Shown here piece by piece: positions 33,114 through 43,190 of a stretch of DNA of 64,000 nucleotides. The stretch covers positions 2,604,001 to 2,668,000 of the forward strand of contig NZ_JAPEOZ010000001.1 of assembly GCF_026340655.1 (NCBI RefSeq), written 5' to 3'. The notes beneath the pieces were generated by a model. It was not told the DNA's origin and did no database searches. It saw only the letters and a program-made list of their open reading frames with translations. A program made the translations under genes and the position numbers. Source of the stretch: Streptomyces sp. NBC_01275. GTDB taxonomy: Bacteria > Actinomycetota > Actinomycetes > Streptomycetales > Streptomycetaceae. The stretch's first letter is position 1. Each line of letters starts with the position of its first letter.

Positions 33114-36100
33114 ATGGACACGCATGACAGCGCCGTCGTCGAGGCCCTGCGCGCTTCCCTGCTCGAGAACGAGCGGCTGAGGAAGGAGATCGAGGCCGCG
33201 GCCGACAGCGCACGCGAGCCGATCGCCATCGTGGGCATGGCCTGCCGGCTGCCCGGCGGGGTCCGCTCCCCCGAGGACCTGTGGACGCTCCTGGCGGAGG
33301 GCCGGGACGCCGTGACCGGTTTCCCCGAGGACCGGGGCTGGGACGTCGAGGCGCTCTACGACCCCGACCCGGACGCCCGCGGCAGGAGCTACACCCGTGA
33401 GGGCGGTTTCCTGCACGACGCGGGCGAGTTCGACGCCCGTTTCTTCGGCATCTCGCCCCGCGAGGCCCTGGCGATGGACCCGCAGCAGCGGCTGTTCCTG
33501 GAGGCGGCGTGGGAGGTGCTGGAACGCGCCGGGGTCGACGCGGCCGGGCTGCGCGGCAGCCGCACCGGGGTGTTCGCGGGCGTCATGTACCACGACTACG
33601 GCACCGGGCTCGCGCAGGTGCCGCAGGAGGTGGAGGGCTTCCAGGGCGCGGGCGTGGCGGGCAGCCTCGTCTCCGGCCGGGTCTCCTACCACCTGGGCCT
33701 GGAGGGCCCGTCGGTGACCGTCGACACGGCCTGCTCCTCCTCCCTGGTGGCGCTGCACCTGGCCGCCCAGTCGCTGCGGTCGGGCGAGTGCGACCTGGCG
33801 CTGGCGGGCGGGGTGGCGGTGATGGCCACGCCGAGCACGTTCGTGGAGTTCTCGCGGCAGCGCGGGCTGTCCCCCGACGGGCGGTGCAAGGCGTTCGCGG
33901 CCGGCGCGGACGGCACCGGCTGGTCCGAGGGCATGTCGTTGCTCCTGCTGGAGAGGCTCTCCGACGCCCGGCGCAACAACCATCCGGTGCTGGCCACGGT
34001 CCGCGGCAGCGCGGTGAACTCCGACGGCGCGTCCAACGGCCTGACCGCCCCCAACGGCCCCTCCCAGGAGCGGGTCATCCGCCAGGCGCTCGCCGCCGCC
34101 CGGCTGTCCCCGGCCGACGTCGACCTCGTCGAGGGCCACGGCACCGGCACCCGGCTCGGCGACCCGATCGAGGCGCAGGCCGTGCTCAACGCCTACGGCC
34201 GAGGCCGGGACGCCGACCGGCCGCTGTGGCTGGGCTCGCTCAAGTCCAACATCGGCCACGCCCAGGCCGCCGCCGGGGTCGCGGGCGTCATCAAGGCGGT
34301 CCTGGCCCTGCACCACGGCGTACTGCCGCAGACCCTCCACGTCGACGAGCCCACCCCGCACGTGGACTGGTCGGCGGGCACGGTACGGCTGCTGCGCGAG
34401 GCCCGCCCCTGGCCTACGACGGCGGGGCCCCGCCGGGCCGGGGTCTCGGCGTTCGGAGTGAGCGGCACGAACGCCCACGTCATCGTGGAGCAGGCCCCGC
34501 AGGCCCCGCAGCCCACCACCGCCACCAGCCCCTCCCCCGCCGCTGTCGGTGGGCACGTCGTCCCCTGGGTGCTGTCCGCCCGTACGCCGACGGCCCTGGC
34601 CGCGCAGGCGGACCGGCTGGCCGCGCACGCCGAGGCGCACCCGGAGCTGGACGCGGCGGCGCTCGGCCGGGCGCTGGCGACCACCAGGACGGCGATGGAG
34701 CACCGCGCGGTGCTGATCGGCGCCGATCGGGACGAACTGCTCGACGGGGCCCGCAGGTTGGCGGCGGGCGAGTCGTCGCCGCTGGTCGTGACCGGCCGGG
34801 TCGCCGACGGGCAACTGGCCTTCCTCTTCTCGGGCCAGGGCAGTCAGCGCGTCGGCATGGGCCGTGAACTGCACGCCCGGCACCCGGAGTTCGCCGAGGT
34901 GTTCGACGTGGTGTGCGCGGAGCTGGACCCCCGGCTGGCGCGCCCCCTGCGCGAGGTCGTCTTCGCGGAACCCGGCTCGGCTCGGGCGAGGCTGCTGGAA
35001 CGTACCGAGTTCACCCAGCCGGCTCTCTTCGCCTTCGAGGTGGCGCTGTTCCGGCTGTTGGCCTCCTGGGGCGTCGAACCCGACCTGGTGGCCGGGCACT
35101 CGGTCGGCGAGATCGCCGCCGCGCACGTCGCCGGGGTGCTCTCGCTGGGCGACGCCGCCGCTCTGGTCGCTGCCCGGGCCAGGCTCATGCAGGCCCTGGC
35201 GGCCCCCGGGGCGATGGTCGCGGTGCGCGCCGACGAGGAGGAGATCGCCACGCTGCTGTCCGGGCACGAGCACGAGGTGAGCGTCGCCGCCGTCAACGGC
35301 CCCTCGTCGCTGGTGCTTTCCGGCGCCCGGGAGAAGGTCCTGGAGATCGCCGACGGACTGCGCGCCGCCGGCCGCCGCACCAAACGCCTCCAGGTCTCGC
35401 ACGCGTTCCACTCCCCGCTGATGGACCCCATGCGGGAGGAGTTCGCGCGGGCGGCGCGCGGACTGACGTACGCCGCGCCGCGGATCCCCGTGGTCTCCAA
35501 CGTCACCGGCCGGCTCGCCGAGGGCGACGACCTGGTGACCGCCGAGTACTGGGTACGGCAGGTGCGGGCCACCGTCCGCTTCCGGGACACCCTGCGGACC
35601 CTCGACGCCGAAGGCGTGCGCACCTTCCTCGAGGTCGGACCCGGCGACACGCTCACCGCGATGGTCCACGAGAACGTCGCCGGCGCCGTCGAGGCGGTGC
35701 CCTCGGTGCGCCGCGACGCGGACGAGCCGCTGTCGGTGCGCGGGGCGCTGGCCGCGCTCCATGTCCGCGGCCGCTCCCTCGCCGTGCCTCCGCACCCCCG
35801 CCACGTGCCCCTGCCCACCTACCCCTTCGAACGCAAGCGTTACTGGCTGGAGAGGACCGTCGTGCCGCAGAACAACACCGCCGAGACCATTCAGGCCGTC
35901 GAGGAACAGGAGCCGCAGCCCCTCGCGGAACAGGCGGAAGCCGAACGGTCGCTGGTGGAACGGCTGGCCGAACGCCCCGCCGAGGAGCGCCGCAAGGAAC
36001 TGATCGCCCTTGTCATCGAGTTGGCCGCGGCCGCGCTGAGCCACGAGAACACCGACGAGTTCGACGAGGACACCGGTTTCTTCGACCTCGGCTTCAGCTC

Positions 36101-36242
36101 CCTCACCGCGGTCGAGGTGCGCAACCGGATCAACCAGATCTGCGGCATCGACGCGAACCCGATGCTGCTCTTCGACCACCCCACCCCCGCGATGCTCGCG
36201 GACCGCCTGGAGGAACTGGTGTTCACCCCCACAGCCCCCTGA
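33114..36242 (+). CDS. Type I PKS 3: extension module 4 (KS-AT-ACP), last module
   Basis: 1042 aa. N-terminal docking helix ([20 protein letters not shown]), KS (Cys207 in VDTACSSS), AT (Ser663; GHSVG and HAFH, so malonyl-CoA) and ACP (phosphopantetheine Ser996 in LGFSSLTAV). There is no KR, DH, ER or thioesterase, so the chain should leave this module as a beta-ketoacyl-ACP. The ATG at 33114 has GGAG six bases upstream. In-frame ATGs at 33072 and 33090 are alternatives with weaker or closer ribosome sites and would add 14 or 8 residues. It is followed after 61 bp by the amide synthase gene, which replaces the thioesterase. Confidence 0.93.
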   Translation: MDTHDSAVVEALRASLLENERLRKEIEAAADSAREPIAIVGMACRLPGGVRSPEDLWTLLAEGRDAVTGFPEDRGWDVEALYDPDPDARGRSYTREGGFLHDAGEFDARFFGISPREALAMDPQQRLFLEAAWEVLERAGVDAAGLRGSRTGVFAGVMYHDYGTGLAQVPQEVEGFQGAGVAGSLVSGRVSYHLGLEGPSVTVDTACSSSLVALHLAAQSLRSGECDLALAGGVAVMATPSTFVEFSRQRGLSPDGRCKAFAAGADGTGWSEGMSLLLLERLSDARRNNHPVLATVRGSAVNSDGASNGLTAPNGPSQERVIRQALAAARLSPADVDLVEGHGTGTRLGDPIEAQAVLNAYGRGRDADRPLWLGSLKSNIGHAQAAAGVAGVIKAVLALHHGVLPQTLHVDEPTPHVDWSAGTVRLLREARPWPTTAGPRRAGVSAFGVSGTNAHVIVEQAPQAPQPTTATSPSPAAVGGHVVPWVLSARTPTALAAQADRLAAHAEAHPELDAAALGRALATTRTAMEHRAVLIGADRDELLDGARRLAAGESSPLVVTGRVADGQLAFLFSGQGSQRVGMGRELHARHPEFAEVFDVVCAELDPRLARPLREVVFAEPGSARARLLERTEFTQPALFAFEVALFRLLASWGVEPDLVAGHSVGEIAAAHVAGVLSLGDAAALVAARARLMQALAAPGAMVAVRADEEEIATLLSGHEHEVSVAAVNGPSSLVLSGAREKVLEIADGLRAAGRRTKRLQVSHAFHSPLMDPMREEFARAARGLTYAAPRIPVVSNVTGRLAEGDDLVTAEYWVRQVRATVRFRDTLRTLDAEGVRTFLEVGPGDTLTAMVHENVAGAVEAVPSVRRDADEPLSVRGALAALHVRGRSLAVPPHPRHVPLPTYPFERKRYWLERTVVPQNNTAETIQAVEEQEPQPLAEQAEAERSLVERLAERPAEERRKELIALVIELAAAALSHENTDEFDEDTGFFDLGFSSLTAVEVRNRINQICGIDANPMLLFDHPTPAMLADRLEELVFTPTAP

Positions 36243-36303
36243 CCCCGGCCCCGCTGCCCCCCGGACCACCACGGTTCACCTCTCCGAAAGGACCGACCGA
36301 CCC

Positions 36304-37092
36304 ATGTTCGACGTAGACACGTATCTCAAGCATCTCGGCTACACCGGAACCCTCGCCCCCACCGCCGACAACCTCCGCGAGCTGCACAAGAGGCACATGA
36401 TGACGGTGCCGTTCGACAACTCCCGCAACGCGGCGAAGGGGTTGGCGATCTGGGACGACGTCGACGCGGGAGCGGACGTCTTCTTCCAGGCGCTGATCAC
36501 CGAGGGCCGCGGCGGCATCTGCCACGAACTCAGCGGTCTGTTCCGCGCGTTGCTCACGGAACTCGGCTACGACGTCACGGTCGTCTCCTCCGGCGTGCGC
36601 GGCGCGGGCGACCAGTTCGGGCCCGACCTGGAGCACATGCTGAGCCTGGTCCGCCTGGACGGCGAGGAGTGGCTCGTCGACGTGGGCTTCGCCGGACCGT
36701 CGTTCACCGAGCCGGTGCGGGTCTCGGCGCAGGTGCAGCGCCAGAACGGCTTCGACTACCGGGTCGTCGGCGACGGCGACCACCTCGTGCTCCAGCGGCG
36801 GCCCGCCGACGGCGACTGGCAGGCGGTCTACCGCTTCACCCTCCAGGAGCGCGCGCTGTCCGAGTGGAAGGCCATCGCCAGCGGCGAGAACGACGACCCG
36901 TACTGGCACTGGGCCGGCGAGATGATCCGGGCCGGCACGCTGATCTACGGCCGCGTCTACGACACCGGCCAGCTGCTCCTCGTAGGCCGACGCTACCTGC
37001 GGGCCGAGGACGGCAAGGACCAGGCGCGGGTGCTGGCGAAGACCGACGAATACGAGTCCGTCGTACGGCATGTGCTGCGCCAGGACGCCTGA
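36304..37092 (+). CDS. rifF: Amide synthase, RifF type (arylamine N-acetyltransferase fold)
   Basis: 262 aa. RifF-type enzymes take the finished chain from the last ACP and close the macrolactam by bonding its carboxyl group to the aryl amine of AHBA. The catalytic triad is visible: Cys73 in GRGGICHELSG, His111 in DLEHMLSLV and Asp126 in WLVDVGFAG. These are the positions I recall for RifF. The ATG at 36304 follows a CCGAAAGGACCGACCGACCC leader. The gene sits directly after the thioesterase-less PKS 3, the classic arrangement in ansamycin clusters, and 11 bp before the monooxygenase gene. Confidence 0.95.
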   Translation: MFDVDTYLKHLGYTGTLAPTADNLRELHKRHMMTVPFDNSRNAAKGLAIWDDVDAGADVFFQALITEGRGGICHELSGLFRALLTELGYDVTVVSSGVRGAGDQFGPDLEHMLSLVRLDGEEWLVDVGFAGPSFTEPVRVSAQVQRQNGFDYRVVGDGDHLVLQRRPADGDWQAVYRFTLQERALSEWKAIASGENDDPYWHWAGEMIRAGTLIYGRVYDTGQLLLVGRRYLRAEDGKDQARVLAKTDEYESVVRHVLRQDA

Positions 37093-37103
37093 GGGGCATG
37101 GAC

Positions 37104-38774
37104 ATGAACACTGAGACTGGTGCTGTCGGCACTGGCGCCCAGAGGTGGGACGCGGACGTGCTGGTCGTCGGCGACGGGCCGGTGGGCCAGACGTTGGCGA
37201 TCATGCTGGCCCGGCAGGGCTGGGCGGTCACAGTGGTCGACCGGTGGCCCGAGCCGTACACGATGTCGCGGGCGGTGGCGTTCGACAGCGAGGCCGCCCG
37301 CGTGCTGGCCTCGATCGGGCTGACGCAGTACATCGCGACCGAGACCGAGCCCTCCGGCCGGTACGTCTGGCAGAACGGGGACGGCAAGGTCCTGCTCGAC
37401 ATCCAGGGGGCGCAGCGGGGCTGGTGCCACTGGCCCGACTCGACGTCGATGTACCAGCCCGCGCTGGAGAGCGCGCTGACCGCGCGCGGCGCACAGCTGC
37501 CCACGCTGCGGGTGCTGCGCGGGCACGAGGCGGTCGACGCGGCCGACCTCGGCGACCACGTCGAGCTGACCTGCGTCGGCCCGGACGGCGGGCGGCGCGT
37601 ACTGTCGGCGCGGATGCTCGTCGGCTGCGACGGGGCGAACAGTTTCGTCCGGGAGCGCGTCGGCGGCGCGCTGCACGATCTGGACTTCGCCCACGACTGG
37701 CTGATCTGCGACGTCGTCCTGCACGAGGAACGCGCCTTCGACCCGAACAACCTGCAGATCTGTGATCCGGCCCGGCCGCGCACGGAGGCGTCGGCGGGGC
37801 CGGGACACCGGCGCTGGGAGTTCATGCGGCTCGACGGCGAGTCGCTGGAGCAGCTCAACACCCCGGAAAGCGCCTGGCGGTTGCTGGAGCTCTTCGACGT
37901 CACCCCGCAGAACGCGACCCTGCTGCGGCACGCCGTCTACACCTTCCGGTCCCGGTGGGCGGAGCGCTGGCGCTCCGGGCGGATGCTGATCGCCGGCGAC
38001 GCCGCGCACGTCATGCCGCCGTTCGCCGGACAGGGCATGTGCTCGGGCATCCGGGACGCGGCGAACCTCTCCTGGAAGCTCGACCTGGTACTGCGCGGCC
38101 GAGCGGACGAAACCCTGCTCGACACCTACGTCACGGAGCGTGCCGCCCATGTCCGGCACGCGGTGCGGATGTCGGTGGACCTCGGCAAGGTCATCTGCCA
38201 ACTCGACCCCGTCGCCGCGGCGGACCGGGACATGGCGATGCTGGCCGCCCGGGAGCGCGGGGTGGGCCGGGGCGCGCCGCAGGCCCCGGTGCACCCCCTG
38301 CGCGACGGCCTGCTGCGCACCCCCGCCGGCTCGCCCCGCTCCCACCGCCTGACCGGCAGCCTGACCCCCCAGGCCCGAGTACGCCGAAACGGCCGCACCA
38401 CCCTTTTCGACGAGACGCTCGGCACCGGTTTCACCCTCCTCACCACCGAGGACCCCCGCCCACACCTCACCCCGGAGGCGTTGGGCACCCTGGAAAGCCT
38501 GGACGTGCGAGTCGTGACGGTGGTCCCGGCGGACTCCGGCGTCTCCGGTACGGCGGGAGACGCCTCCGGTACGACCGGCGACGCGTCCGACGCCACCGTC
38601 GTGGTCGCCGACGTGGACGGCGTCTACCTGCCCTACCTGGCGAACGCCGGCGCCCACGCGGTCCTGGTCCGCCCCGACTTCTACGTCTTCGGCCAGTCCG
38701 ACACCCCCGAGGACTGCTCCACCCTCCTCGAGGACCTCGGGCGGCGACTGGAGGTGGGCGCGCTGACGCACTGA
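37104..38774 (+). CDS. FAD-dependent aromatic monooxygenase (Rif-Orf19/MhpA-like)
   Basis: 556 aa class A flavoprotein hydroxylase. FAD motifs: DVLVVGDGPVGQTLAIMLARQG near the N-terminus, MLVGCDGANSFVRE (the DG motif) in the middle, and RMLIAGDAAHVMPPFAGQGMCSGIRDA (the GD motif). A thioredoxin-like C-terminal domain (about 440-556) ends the protein. In ansamycin clusters homologues hydroxylate the aromatic ring to a hydroquinone/quinone, in rifamycin leading to the naphthoquinone. Here KR1 should reduce the benzylic ketone, so a benzenic hydroquinone or quinone is more likely; this is inference. ATG 37104 has GAGGGG seven bases upstream; ATG 37098 is too close to that site. Confidence 0.9.
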   Translation: MNTETGAVGTGAQRWDADVLVVGDGPVGQTLAIMLARQGWAVTVVDRWPEPYTMSRAVAFDSEAARVLASIGLTQYIATETEPSGRYVWQNGDGKVLLDIQGAQRGWCHWPDSTSMYQPALESALTARGAQLPTLRVLRGHEAVDAADLGDHVELTCVGPDGGRRVLSARMLVGCDGANSFVRERVGGALHDLDFAHDWLICDVVLHEERAFDPNNLQICDPARPRTEASAGPGHRRWEFMRLDGESLEQLNTPESAWRLLELFDVTPQNATLLRHAVYTFRSRWAERWRSGRMLIAGDAAHVMPPFAGQGMCSGIRDAANLSWKLDLVLRGRADETLLDTYVTERAAHVRHAVRMSVDLGKVICQLDPVAAADRDMAMLAARERGVGRGAPQAPVHPLRDGLLRTPAGSPRSHRLTGSLTPQARVRRNGRTTLFDETLGTGFTLLTTEDPRPHLTPEALGTLESLDVRVVTVVPADSGVSGTAGDASGTTGDASDATVVVADVDGVYLPYLANAGAHAVLVRPDFYVFGQSDTPEDCSTLLEDLGRRLEVGALTH

Positions 38775-38810
38775 CCGCAGTGACCGGGCTCTGCGGCATC
38801 GCCGTCTGAT

Positions 38811-38849
38811 GCGACCGGACCGCCGCCTACGAGGCGGCGGTCCGGTCGC
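38811..38849. terminator. 18-bp-stem terminator closing the ansamycin cluster
   Basis: A perfect 18-bp inverted repeat (38811-38828 with 38832-38849) surrounds an ACG loop. It lies between the monooxygenase stop and the 3' end of the convergent S53 peptidase gene, so it should stop transcription from both sides. It marks the likely right edge of the cluster transcript. Confidence 0.88.
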
Positions 38850-38943
38850 GGCGGTCCGGTCGCGGCGTTCATGCCCTGGCAGGATCCTTCCGAGGCAGGA
38901 CCCTAGCCGCGGGCGTGGACGTGCCGGGTCGTCGGTGCCGTGG

Positions 38944-41553
38944 TCAGGCCTCCGGCCTGAGAGTGAGGTTCCTGCGGCTGACCCGATCGCGGCGAACCGT
39001 CGTCGTCCGGGTCAGCTCTGCGTAACCGGACGCCGTGACCCGGAGGGTGTGCGGGCCCGGGTTCGCCGAGAACAAGGTGTAGAAGCCGTCCCCGACGGCC
39101 GGGTCCTCCGGCGTGGCCGTGGTGAGGGCGGCCTCGTCCGGGTCCGCGGTGTCGCCGACCGTGGCACCGACCACGCCGGCGCCGCTTCGGGCGTCTCGTA
39201 CCGTGCCGACGGTCAGGCCGCCCGGCGCGGGCACGAGGACGCGGGTCTGGACGTTCACGTCGTCGAGTGCCCAGAAGTAGCCCCAGTCGGCGATGAAATG
39301 GAAGCGCAGCCGCACGGCTTCGTGCCCTGCGAACCGCCGGAGCGGGACGTGCGCGGTCAGGCGCTGCGCGGAGTCGCTGATCCGCGGCCCGGTCCAGACG
39401 TTCTCCCAGGTGGCGCCGTCGTCCGTGCTGGCGTCCACGGTCATGTGCTGCTGGTTGGGGTTGTACAGGTACGCGGTCCTGAAGGTGAGTTCCGCCGACT
39501 GCGCGGCGGACAGGTCGTACTCAGGACTGATGAGCTGACTGTCCTGATGCGGTCCGATCGGCCCGTTGTCGCTCTCGACGACGGCGAAGGCGCCCTCGCC
39601 GCCGGTGGAGTTGCCGCGTTGGGTCGGGTCGTCGAACTCCCATCCGTTGTCGGTACCGGCCGCGTTCACCACGCTCCAGCCCTGGGGCGCGGTCGCGGTG
39701 GAGTCGAACGTTTCGGCGTGGTCGGCGAGTTCGGGCCGGTAGCCGACGGCGGTGGCCGCGTCGGGATCGGCGGTCAGAGCGACATGCGCGGTGACGGACC
39801 TGCCGCGCACCGTCACCTTCCGTGCCAGGGGTTCGTAGCCCGGCAGGGCGGCGGTGACGTTCAGCGTGTAGTCGCTCCCCTTCGGCAGGGCCATGTCGTA
39901 TGCGCCGGTGACCGGGTCGGTCCAGACCGGGGCTTCGGGGGACCCGTTCACGGTGAGTCGTGCGTAGAGCGGCCAGCCGTGTCCCGACCCGTCTTTGACG
40001 GTGCCGTGGACGCGCTCGCGGGGGATGGGGGAGAGTCCGAAGTCGCGGGTGAGGGTCTGGCCGTCCGCGATGTCGAGGGTGACCGGCGTGGTCGTCGTGT
40101 AGCCGAAGGCCTTCACCGTCAGCTCCTTGACCGTGCCCGCGGGGAGGTCGATCGTGTACGCCCCCTGCGTGTCGGTCGTGGCGATGTCCAGCCCGGACCC
40201 GACGGTCGCGTGGGCGACCGGCTTGCCGGTGACCGCGTCCCTGACCGTCCCGGAGAGGGTGCCGTGCGGTCCGCTGCGGAAGGCGGCCAGGCCGGCCGGG
40301 GTGCCCAGGCCGGTCGGACCGTCGTAGCCGGCGCCGGCGTTGCACAGGTACGCGACGGAGCAGGTTCCGTTCGACCCCGTGGTGATGTCGTTGAGACCGA
40401 CGCCGTTCGCCGCGTAGGGATAGGAGTTGGGGGAGGTGCCGGGGCGCGGGGGCCCGGCCAGCGCGTAGACGGAGGCGATCAGCGGTGTCGCGACGCTGGT
40501 GCCGCCGAAGCGTTGCCAGCCCTTGCCCTGTGAGCCGTAGGTCAGGTAGACGGCAACGTTGTCAGCGACGGCTGAGACGTCGGCGACGCTTCGTCCCGTG
40601 CAGCCGGGGTCCTGCTGGAAGTCCGGCTTCGTCTGCTGGGACGCGCACCCGGAGCCCGGGCCGTAGGAGTCCCTGGCCCAGACGGTCTCCGACCAGCCGC
40701 GGGCGCCGGCCGGGTCGGCCGTCAAGGTGGTGCCGCCGACCGCGGTCACGGAGGGGAGGGTCGCGGGGAAGGAGACGCCGTACTTGTTGTCGCCGCTCGC
40801 CGCGACCACGGCGACTCCGGGGTGGTCGTAGGAGGACCCGTAGGTGGCCAGATCGGTCGGGTAGTCACCGGTCCTGCCATAGGAGTTGGAGACGTACTTG
40901 GCGCCGAGGGCCACGGCCTCGTCCACACCGGCGGCGAGGTTGCTCAGATCGTCGTTGTCGGTCTCCACCAGCAGGATGTCGGCTTCCGGGGCCGCCGCGG
41001 AGACCATGTCCAGGTCGAGGGCGATCTCCCCGGCCCATGCGTCGCTGGAGCGCGGGTAGTCGGTGCCGCCGCGCTGGTCCACCTTCTTGAAGCAGCCGTT
41101 GGCGGTGGTGCAGGGCGGCAGGCCGTACTGGCTGCGGTAGACGGCCAGGTCCGCCTCGGCGTTGGGGTTGTCGTAGGCGTCGACGATGGCGATGGTCTGG
41201 CCGGAGCCGCCGTCGGCGGGCAGGTTGTAGGCGCTCTGGATGTCCTGCGGACCCAGCCCCGCGGGAACCTCGGCCAGGCTCAGCCGCATCGTGGCCGGCT
41301 GGTCCGTCGCGCGCATGGCGTAGCACGCCGCGTGCCCCTTCGCCGGGGCACCGCAGACGGGCGCCAGGTCGGGCTCGGCGTCGGCTGCGTCCCGGGCCGT
41401 ACTGGTGATGGCCTGAGCGAACGTGGGCGGCGCGGCGTGCGCGAGGGGCTGGACGCCCAGTAGCGCCATGGTCGCGACACCGAGAATCGCCGCGCCGCGA
41501 TGGAATATGCGAAAGGCAGGGAACGCGCCTCTCGCACGAGTGGATATCGACAC
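38944..41553 (-). CDS. Secreted S53 (sedolisin-type) serine peptidase with C-terminal beta domains
   Basis: 869 aa from the GTG at 41553. A signal peptide is evident (hydrophobic ILGVATMALLGVQPLAHA, cleavage probably after AHA). An S53 catalytic domain follows: AWAGEIALDLDM gives the catalytic Glu/Asp pair, VAASGDNK the oxyanion Asp region, and FGGTSVATPLIA the nucleophile Ser. Two carboxypeptidase-regulatory-like repeats come next, then a cleaved-adhesin/MAM-like segment (GWEFDDPTQRGNSTGGEG). A second GTG at 41607 is in frame but has no ribosome site; neither start is strong. The classical sedolisin prodomain appears very short. It is a paralogue of the peptidase at 47187-51074 and is probably an extracellular scavenging protease, unrelated to ansamycin synthesis. 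Confidence 0.88.
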   Translation of the reverse strand: MSISTRARGAFPAFRIFHRGAAILGVATMALLGVQPLAHAAPPTFAQAITSTARDAADAEPDLAPVCGAPAKGHAACYAMRATDQPATMRLSLAEVPAGLGPQDIQSAYNLPADGGSGQTIAIVDAYDNPNAEADLAVYRSQYGLPPCTTANGCFKKVDQRGGTDYPRSSDAWAGEIALDLDMVSAAAPEADILLVETDNDDLSNLAAGVDEAVALGAKYVSNSYGRTGDYPTDLATYGSSYDHPGVAVVAASGDNKYGVSFPATLPSVTAVGGTTLTADPAGARGWSETVWARDSYGPGSGCASQQTKPDFQQDPGCTGRSVADVSAVADNVAVYLTYGSQGKGWQRFGGTSVATPLIASVYALAGPPRPGTSPNSYPYAANGVGLNDITTGSNGTCSVAYLCNAGAGYDGPTGLGTPAGLAAFRSGPHGTLSGTVRDAVTGKPVAHATVGSGLDIATTDTQGAYTIDLPAGTVKELTVKAFGYTTTTPVTLDIADGQTLTRDFGLSPIPRERVHGTVKDGSGHGWPLYARLTVNGSPEAPVWTDPVTGAYDMALPKGSDYTLNVTAALPGYEPLARKVTVRGRSVTAHVALTADPDAATAVGYRPELADHAETFDSTATAPQGWSVVNAAGTDNGWEFDDPTQRGNSTGGEGAFAVVESDNGPIGPHQDSQLISPEYDLSAAQSAELTFRTAYLYNPNQQHMTVDASTDDGATWENVWTGPRISDSAQRLTAHVPLRRFAGHEAVRLRFHFIADWGYFWALDDVNVQTRVLVPAPGGLTVGTVRDARSGAGVVGATVGDTADPDEAALTTATPEDPAVGDGFYTLFSANPGPHTLRVTASGYAELTRTTTVRRDRVSRRNLTLRPEA

Positions 41554-41846
41554 AAGTCGCCAATCATGACTGGGCCCTCGACACGGGCCGGCGGAAAGCG
41601 AATACACGTGAAGTGCGGGCGCTCAATTAGCCGATGCCGATTGACGGCCTGTCAACCCCGGATCTGGGCGGGCCCGCAGACCGGCTTCTCACTTGCGCAG
41701 GATCACATATGCCGCAGGGTTCGCCCTTGCCGGACCAGACGAGTGGACAGCAGAATGAAATCGCTCTCTCGCAATTCCGGACTCCGCTTCACCGGGTGTT
41801 TTCCGTTTCCCTTTGAAGACCACATCAACGTGAGAACCACATCAGC

Positions 41847-41895
41847 GCGAGAACAGCAGCAGCGCGAGAACAGCAGCAATGCGAGAACAGCAGCA
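41847..41895. repeat. 17-bp-period tandem repeat between peptidase and LuxR-type genes
   Basis: The 15-mer GCGAGAACAGCAGCA occurs three times with 17-bp spacing (41847, 41864, 41881), with degenerate copies before it. It lies in the 361-bp gap 41554-41914, upstream of the S53 gene and downstream of the LuxR-type gene, both on the minus strand. The rest of that gap is lower in GC than its surroundings and should hold the peptidase promoter. No gene is apparent. Confidence 0.85.
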
Positions 41896-41914
41896 AACTG
41901 ATTCAGGGAGGCCC

Positions 41915-42955
41915 TTACTCGTTCGAGTGCGGTGCTTCCAGCGGCAGCCAGCCTCGTTCGGCCGCGCGAAGGGCGATCTGGAAGCGTGTTCTGGCGCCCA
42001 GTGCGCTGCCGGCCTCGCTCACGTGCTTCTGCACGGTGCGGCGGCTGATGTCGAGTACCCGGGCGATGGCGTCGTCCTTCATCCCGGTCGCCATGAGGTC
42101 GAGGATCGCCTGGGTTCGTTCGTCGATCCGCGTCGTCTCCCGGGCCTGGCGGGGGGCCGGCCAGTCCTGCCGACTCTCCAGTGACACCGGCACCGCGTGC
42201 TCCCAGATGGCCTCGAACAGCGCGGCGAGTGCGCCGATGAGGGCAGGCGAGCGGACCTCGAGGGATCCTGCCGAGGGGCGGTCGTCGTACAGGGGCAGGA
42301 GTGCGGCGGTCCGGTCGAACAGGACCAGTTTGACGGGAAGTCGGGAGCTGAGCCGGAACTCGCCGCCTCCGGCGCTGCCCCGCAGCGCCGTCTCCAGTGA
42401 CACCGCGTCCGTGAAGCCCTCGGTGTCGTAGACCGACCGCAGCCGTAATCCCTCGCGGAACTCCGGCTGTGCGGCGTCCCCATGGCCGGAGGCACTTGCG
42501 GGCCCGGTCACATAGGGCGGCTTGGCCAGGTGCAGTACTTCGTGGGTGCTGCCCTTGAGGAGATGCGCATAGCGTGCGGCGACCTCCTCGTTGTCGTCCA
42601 GGACCTCCACCAGGTGCGGAGCCTGCGGGCGGGCCGCCAAGTCGTAGATCTCGTGAAGCTGCTCCATGTACAGCTCGGCCTGGGCCAGTTCGGCGCGTCT
42701 GCGGGCCAGCAGGGAGCCCAGGGACGAACGTGGCGGGCCGGCCTTCCACCGCGGGGGCCGCCCGGCGATGGGGATGACCAGGAGTGCGTCCTCCAGAGAC
42801 CGCAGTGCCGTCTCGACGTCTTCGAGCGGCGCGCCGACCGCGTCCGCCACGGTGCGGGAAGAGGCGGAGGCGTGGCCCACCAGGTACTCCAGGACTCGGC
42901 TGCCGAGCGCGTCCAGCCCGGTTCCTGCCCAGGGGTCGTCCGACGTCACATCCAT
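41915..42955 (-). CDS. LuxR-type regulator with N-terminal TrmB-like winged helix
   Basis: 346 aa. The N-terminal 60 residues (LDALGSRVLEYLVGHASASSRTVADAVGAPLEDVETALRSLEDALLV) look like a TrmB-type winged helix. A middle sensor-like domain of about 200 residues follows. The C-terminal LuxR helix-turn-helix reads TQAILDLMATGMKDDAIARVLDISRRTVQKHVSEA. The ATG at 42955 has AGGAG about 12 bases upstream, a rather long spacing. Upstream in-frame starts lack any site and precede poor coding DNA. It is divergent from the S8 subtilase across 235 bp and upstream of the S53 gene on the same strand. In my experience such regulators often neighbour secreted subtilases, so control of the protease genes is a reasonable inference. 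Confidence 0.85.
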   Translation of the reverse strand: MDVTSDDPWAGTGLDALGSRVLEYLVGHASASSRTVADAVGAPLEDVETALRSLEDALLVIPIAGRPPRWKAGPPRSSLGSLLARRRAELAQAELYMEQLHEIYDLAARPQAPHLVEVLDDNEEVAARYAHLLKGSTHEVLHLAKPPYVTGPASASGHGDAAQPEFREGLRLRSVYDTEGFTDAVSLETALRGSAGGGEFRLSSRLPVKLVLFDRTAALLPLYDDRPSAGSLEVRSPALIGALAALFEAIWEHAVPVSLESRQDWPAPRQARETTRIDERTQAILDLMATGMKDDAIARVLDISRRTVQKHVSEAGSALGARTRFQIALRAAERGWLPLEAPHSNE

Positions 42956-43190
42956 GCAGCCTGACACTCCTGCTGTAGTGCGCATCGGTGTTGAACGTAT
43001 CTCTGCCGAATCTCCGCGCCGCCGCTGGCGGGACGCAAGCGCATGTGGGCAATTGCGCGAATCCGCGACGGCCGGATCTTGTCGCATATGACGTGACACC
43101 GTCAAGGTGGGCACGCTCCCACCAGTCCCGACGACGCGGCTGGCCCTGCGCATTCATCCGCCGGTACGTCATTCAAGTCGAGGGAATCCT

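Noticed and set aside
36000..38774. Search for a thioesterase or extra PKS modules after module 4
   Set aside because: None is present; the amide synthase follows directly, as expected for ansamycins.
41847..41895. Regular repeats that could suggest a CRISPR array
   Set aside because: Spacers would be only 2 bp and there are no cas genes; it is a simple tandem repeat. The same applies to the other arrays in the window.
41500..41901. Small + strand open frames in the peptidase-LuxR-type gene gap
   Set aside because: No ribosome site, low coding bias, and they run through the 17-bp tandem repeat.
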